DNA from: an uncultured delta proteobacterium
Lineage (GTDB): Bacteria; Desulfobacterota; Syntrophia; Syntrophales; UBA8958
Direction of reading: 5' to 3'
DNA: 43,275 bases
Assembly: GCA_903885795.1 (NCBI GenBank)
Contig: CAISJV010000067.1
Coordinates: 1-43,275 of the forward strand
Positions within the stretch are counted from its first letter, which is position 1. Each line of letters starts with the position of its first letter. The notes beneath the pieces were generated by a model that saw only the letters and a program-made list of their open reading frames with translations, had not been told where the DNA came from and searched no databases. This document shows positions 40,405 to 43,275 of this stretch, piece by piece. Both the position numbers and the translations under genes were made by a program.

Positions 40405-40440
40405 GCCGGGGGGCGTATTTTTATGGTTCATCCCCCCGGC
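40405..40440 (-). other. Hairpin between flavoprotein and cytochrome genes
   Basis: GCCGGGGGG (40405-40413) pairs with CCCCCCGGC (40432-40440). No T run follows on the minus strand, so it is more likely an mRNA-processing or differential-stability element than a terminator. Confidence 0.6.
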
Positions 40441-40455
40441 GGCCTTGTGTTGATC

Positions 40456-42048
40456 CTATTTCCAGGATTTTAGAGCTGAAGCCATCTCACCGGCAATACG
40501 TCCGAAGGCGATGCATTCGCCGATATTTGCTCCTCCTTGAGGATACTGCACATAAATGGAACCGAGTTCGCCCGCGCTGTATAATCTGGGAATAGGTTTC
40601 CCGAAAGCATCGACAATCTGCGCCTTGGCGTTGCGCCTGGGACCTCCGAAAGTATTGTTCAACCCCGGCCACAGGGGCACGGCATAGAACGGAGATGTAT
40701 CCAATGGGCGCATGGTGTTGACAGGCCGCCCGAAATCATCATCCTTGCCCGTCTGGACAAATGTGTTAAATTTCGACACCTCATTCTTTAACGCCATCGG
40801 ATCGAGATGAATTTTCTCTGCCAGTTCGCCTATGTTCTCGGCTTTGACAATCCAACCCCTATCGATTTCCTCGCTGTTATCTTTGCTCCATTGATACATG
40901 CCCAAAGGACCTGCAGCGCCAAGATTGGTTCGAATTAACGGACCTGACGTTCTACGTTTCTCGTCGAAAATCCAGTAGACAGGGATACGCGGCCATGTAT
41001 AATTGACAGTATCGTATATCAGAGCATTCCAGTAGCCTGAGTATCCACCGAGCTGGCTTTCAGCCTTAAATCTCTTTGCCGTCTTATCAACAACGATAAA
41101 ACTGCCAATACCCAAAGCCTCGCCAAAAGCGGTCGGGAAGTCAGGAAACTTCAATTTCAATCCACCACCTAAAACGGCCATGTGCCATAGACCCGCTCCG
41201 ACTTCCTGAGCCATTCGGACACCATCACCTGTATTATCAGGATTTCCGTAGAATGTCAGAGGATAGGCGGGGAAATACGCCTTGAGTGCCGCCTGGTCAA
41301 ACTCGAATCCGCCACAGGTCAAAACAACGGCCTTCGCTGCCTTGATGGAAATTTCTTTGCCATTAACACTAGCCAGAACACCTGCAATATGCCCGTTTTT
41401 ATGTTTTATTAGCCTGGTAACGGGATACTGCCAGAGAATGTCTATCTTCCTATTTTTGACCTTCTCATCAAGAAAGTTAAAAAAGTCAACACCTACGCCG
41501 GGAAAACCGTCTGCTTTTTTCAGTTGATAGGCCTTGATGGCATCGTTTCCCGGCCATTTCGGGTCCCGTCCCTTTGAGGCAAACGTTACAAAATCTTTTG
41601 CCCCTAAATTGGTGAGCCATTCTTTGTTCTGAACCATATATCTTGCCCATATCTCGATTACGTCATCATCGATATCTTTCGATTCGGGCATATCCACATT
41701 CACGCGTGAAGCCACTTGCATGTAAGCCATAGCCTCGGAAATACTAGATGGGGAAAGAAAAACACCCAGGCACATCTGCGTATTCGAGGTATGTCCTTTT
41801 TCTGACTGTTTCTCCAGGATAAGGACCTTTGAGCCTTTGTCACGAGCCGTTATGGCCGTCACCGCCCCGGCGCCGCCATATCCAACAACGACTATATCGG
41901 CCTCTTTGTTCCATTTTTTAGGTATTTGCGTATCGGCAGTTGCTGAGGCTGCATTCATGCCTATTACAGCCAATGCGCCCGTACCAACAGCTGTCCCTTT
42001 GATGAAATCCCTCCTGCTGATCCCTTGCCTCGATTTACTGTTCTTCAT
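40456..42048 (-). CDS. Tat-exported flavocytochrome c-type flavoprotein, 530 aa
   Basis: Start at 42048 (AAGGAGG upstream). Twin-arginine signal SRRDFIKGTAVGTGALAVIG, then FAD-binding DIVVVGYGGAGAVTAITARD and a C-terminal FAD motif YSAGELGS. It belongs to the FAD_binding_2 family (fumarate and urocanate reductases, ketosteroid dehydrogenases). The position that in fumarate reductase reads HHTMGG is here NNTFGGPRR, so an active-site histidine is missing and fumarate is unlikely to be the substrate. Electrons probably come from the tetraheme protein encoded next to it. Substrate unknown. Confidence 0.87.
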   Translation of the reverse strand: MKNSKSRQGISRRDFIKGTAVGTGALAVIGMNAASATADTQIPKKWNKEADIVVVGYGGAGAVTAITARDKGSKVLILEKQSEKGHTSNTQMCLGVFLSPSSISEAMAYMQVASRVNVDMPESKDIDDDVIEIWARYMVQNKEWLTNLGAKDFVTFASKGRDPKWPGNDAIKAYQLKKADGFPGVGVDFFNFLDEKVKNRKIDILWQYPVTRLIKHKNGHIAGVLASVNGKEISIKAAKAVVLTCGGFEFDQAALKAYFPAYPLTFYGNPDNTGDGVRMAQEVGAGLWHMAVLGGGLKLKFPDFPTAFGEALGIGSFIVVDKTAKRFKAESQLGGYSGYWNALIYDTVNYTWPRIPVYWIFDEKRRTSGPLIRTNLGAAGPLGMYQWSKDNSEEIDRGWIVKAENIGELAEKIHLDPMALKNEVSKFNTFVQTGKDDDFGRPVNTMRPLDTSPFYAVPLWPGLNNTFGGPRRNAKAQIVDAFGKPIPRLYSAGELGSIYVQYPQGGANIGECIAFGRIAGEMASALKSWK

Positions 42049-42540
42049 GGCCGACACCTCCTTGATAAGCCGTTTAATGAGCTTCTTCCATAGAAATATA
42101 TCTCCGTTTCATATGGATACAATTTTACTACAAATTTTTCCATTTTCAATAACATTGATGTGGAATCAATATCATTCTGTCTATCCGATAGAAAGGGAAT
42201 GACGACAGAATTCAACAGAGTCTTTTCCCACGGTCGGTTTCAGCCGCAGAGCTTCTTTGCCATCCAGGCGATCTTTTGACCTAGTATAAAATTGCAAAAC
42301 AGAGAAACAAAGTGTACTGGTAAAAATGCACAGATACTTTACCATAAATACAGAGATTGCACACGAAAGTAAAAATGCGTGAAGCATTTGCCGCTTTCAC
42401 CTACCTATACGTAACATAATCCGTTTTTCCTATTGAAATGAGCTGATGCTTGTTACTGAAGATTTGTATTTGTTGTCAATATGACTGATTCTTTATGCAC
42501 CTACCAGGTTAGCACCGATAATTGATACGGCTGGTAAGGC
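42049..42540. other. Intergenic region between flavoprotein and pyrophosphatase
   Basis: 490 bp, AT-rich, no supportable gene. Probable promoter region of the flavoprotein gene on its left side; no consensus promoter that I can name. Confidence 0.5.
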
Positions 42541-43275
42541 TCATTTCTTCAATGCCTCTTCCAAAAGCGGGATGACCTGCATCTTTCTTGATAGGACCTT
42601 CTCCCTGTAAATGGAATTGTCGACGATCTTGCCGCCGAAGGCCTTCTCGAAGCTTTTGGCTGCAGCCGCATTACCCACGAAGAGAAGGTCGCTGGCTTCT
42701 TTCATGACGTCTGTCAGCATCATGACTATCATGGCCAGATTCTCTGAATCCTTCAACTTGTTCATTTCTTCCAGAATGGAAGCTCGCTTTGGTGTCAGAT
42801 CATTCAGGTCCACGACCTCTATCTGGCCCACACCAAACTTGGTGCCGCTAAAATTGAACTCCTTGAAGTCGCCCATGAGAATGTCCTTGGCAGATTTGGA
42901 GGCAACGTTGGTTTTAATCCTGAGAATCTCAATACCGAACTTCCTGGGGTCGACGCCCGCGATCTTGGCCAGCTTTTCCACCACAACCACATCGCGCGGA
43001 GAAGTCGTCGGCGACTTGAAAAGAACCGTATCTGTAAGTATTGCGGACATCATCAGTCCGGCCATCTCCCTATTGATGGGAATCTTGTTCTGTTCATAGA
43101 GGTTCGCGACAATTCCTCCCGTAGCGCCCACGGGCTCGGTAAGGAAGAAAATGGCCTTACTGCGGATAAAACCGTCAATCATGTGGTGGTCCACGACCTC
43201 AACAACATTCTCAATGTTGAGATTGTCCACAGCCTGATCCATATCGTTGTGATCTACAAGGATTACCTTCTTGCA
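42541..43275 (-). CDS. ppaC: Manganese-dependent inorganic pyrophosphatase, C-terminal part (runs off the window)
   Basis: Open to the right edge: translation continues upstream of the first ATG with KKVILVDHND. Seen: DHND metal-binding strand, VVDHHMIDGF (the DHH motif that names the superfamily), FLTEPVGATGG and the DHHA2-type C-terminus with VLSRKMQVIPLLEEAL (SRKxQV phosphate-binding). Family II pyrophosphatase hydrolyses pyrophosphate with Mn2+ and is typical of anaerobes such as Syntrophus and Desulfobacterota. About the last 245 of some 310 residues are in the window. The host chromosome seems to resume here. Confidence 0.9.
   Translation of the reverse strand, partial: CKKVILVDHNDMDQAVDNLNIENVVEVVDHHMIDGFIRSKAIFFLTEPVGATGGIVANLYEQNKIPINREMAGLMMSAILTDTVLFKSPTTSPRDVVVVEKLAKIAGVDPRKFGIEILRIKTNVASKSAKDILMGDFKEFNFSGTKFGVGQIEVVDLNDLTPKRASILEEMNKLKDSENLAMIVMMLTDVMKEASDLLFVGNAAAAKSFEKAFGGKIVDNSIYREKVLSRKMQVIPLLEEALKK

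Noticed and set aside
42181-42387. 68-aa minus-strand ORF
   Set aside because: Lies in an AT-rich non-coding spacer, no ribosome binding site, no recognisable sequence.

Overview
The window reads as a stretch of an anaerobic deltaproteobacterial (Desulfobacterota, perhaps Syntrophales-like) genome. The host inference rests on the last 3 kb only: a split FccA-type tetraheme cytochrome and Tat-exported flavoprotein next to a manganese-dependent inorganic pyrophosphatase. Everything left of about 37.9 kb looks like a large plasmid-derived or integrative accessory element. No conjugation or partition genes are visible, so the element is incomplete in this window or not self-transmissible.

Region by region: (1) 0-7.6 kb, minus strand: a recombination/replication block with SSB, a SWIM-finger plus RecT-like annealing-type protein, a Cas4/RecB-like Fe-S nuclease, a UvrD-like helicase, a JAMM-only RadC and several small unknown genes. 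(2) 7.7-12.1 kb, plus strand: small genes including an HU/IHF homologue, a thioredoxin-fold protein, a secreted protein, a candidate small RNA with a perfect sigma-70 promoter, a YkvA membrane protein, a SemiSWEET, and a TerB-like protein paired with a glycine-zipper peptide. (3) 12.1-15.1 kb, minus: plasmid-type genes (DUF1016-like coiled coil, ribbon-helix-helix proteins, unknowns). (4) 15.5-26.9 kb: the most striking part, four exported caspase-like (C14) proteins with different N-terminal modules (ankyrin, none, ankyrin, TPR+PDZ), an intact DUF4384 partner and a decayed copy of that partner, interspersed with small exported proteins and an HU protein. (5) 27.3-29.3 kb: a lipoprotein and nearly empty DNA. 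(6) 29.3-32.9 kb: an iteron array (four 22-bp repeats) beside a probable replication initiator, followed by a primase-polymerase/DnaB-type helicase and a ribbon-helix-helix gene. (7) 33.1-37.5 kb: four minus-strand genes separated by hairpins; one resembles the phage DpdA/TGT-like DNA-base transglycosylases. (8) 37.85-39.45 kb: 3'-end fragments of selC (tRNA-Sec) and ssrA (tmRNA) in opposite orientation, then a P4-type integrase, which marks an integration hot spot. (9) 39.5-43.3 kb: chromosome-like genes.

How it may fit together: the iterons, Rep, primase-helicase, SSB, annealing protein, nuclease and helicase form a self-contained replication and recombination toolkit. The caspase operon is cargo. 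All its members carry signal peptides or lipoboxes, so it should act in the cell envelope rather than the cytoplasm. Eight copies of one short palindrome (CGCNG-GATC-CNGCG type, flanked by A and T runs) are scattered between genes from 5.8 to 37.7 kb and none is seen in the right-hand chromosomal part.
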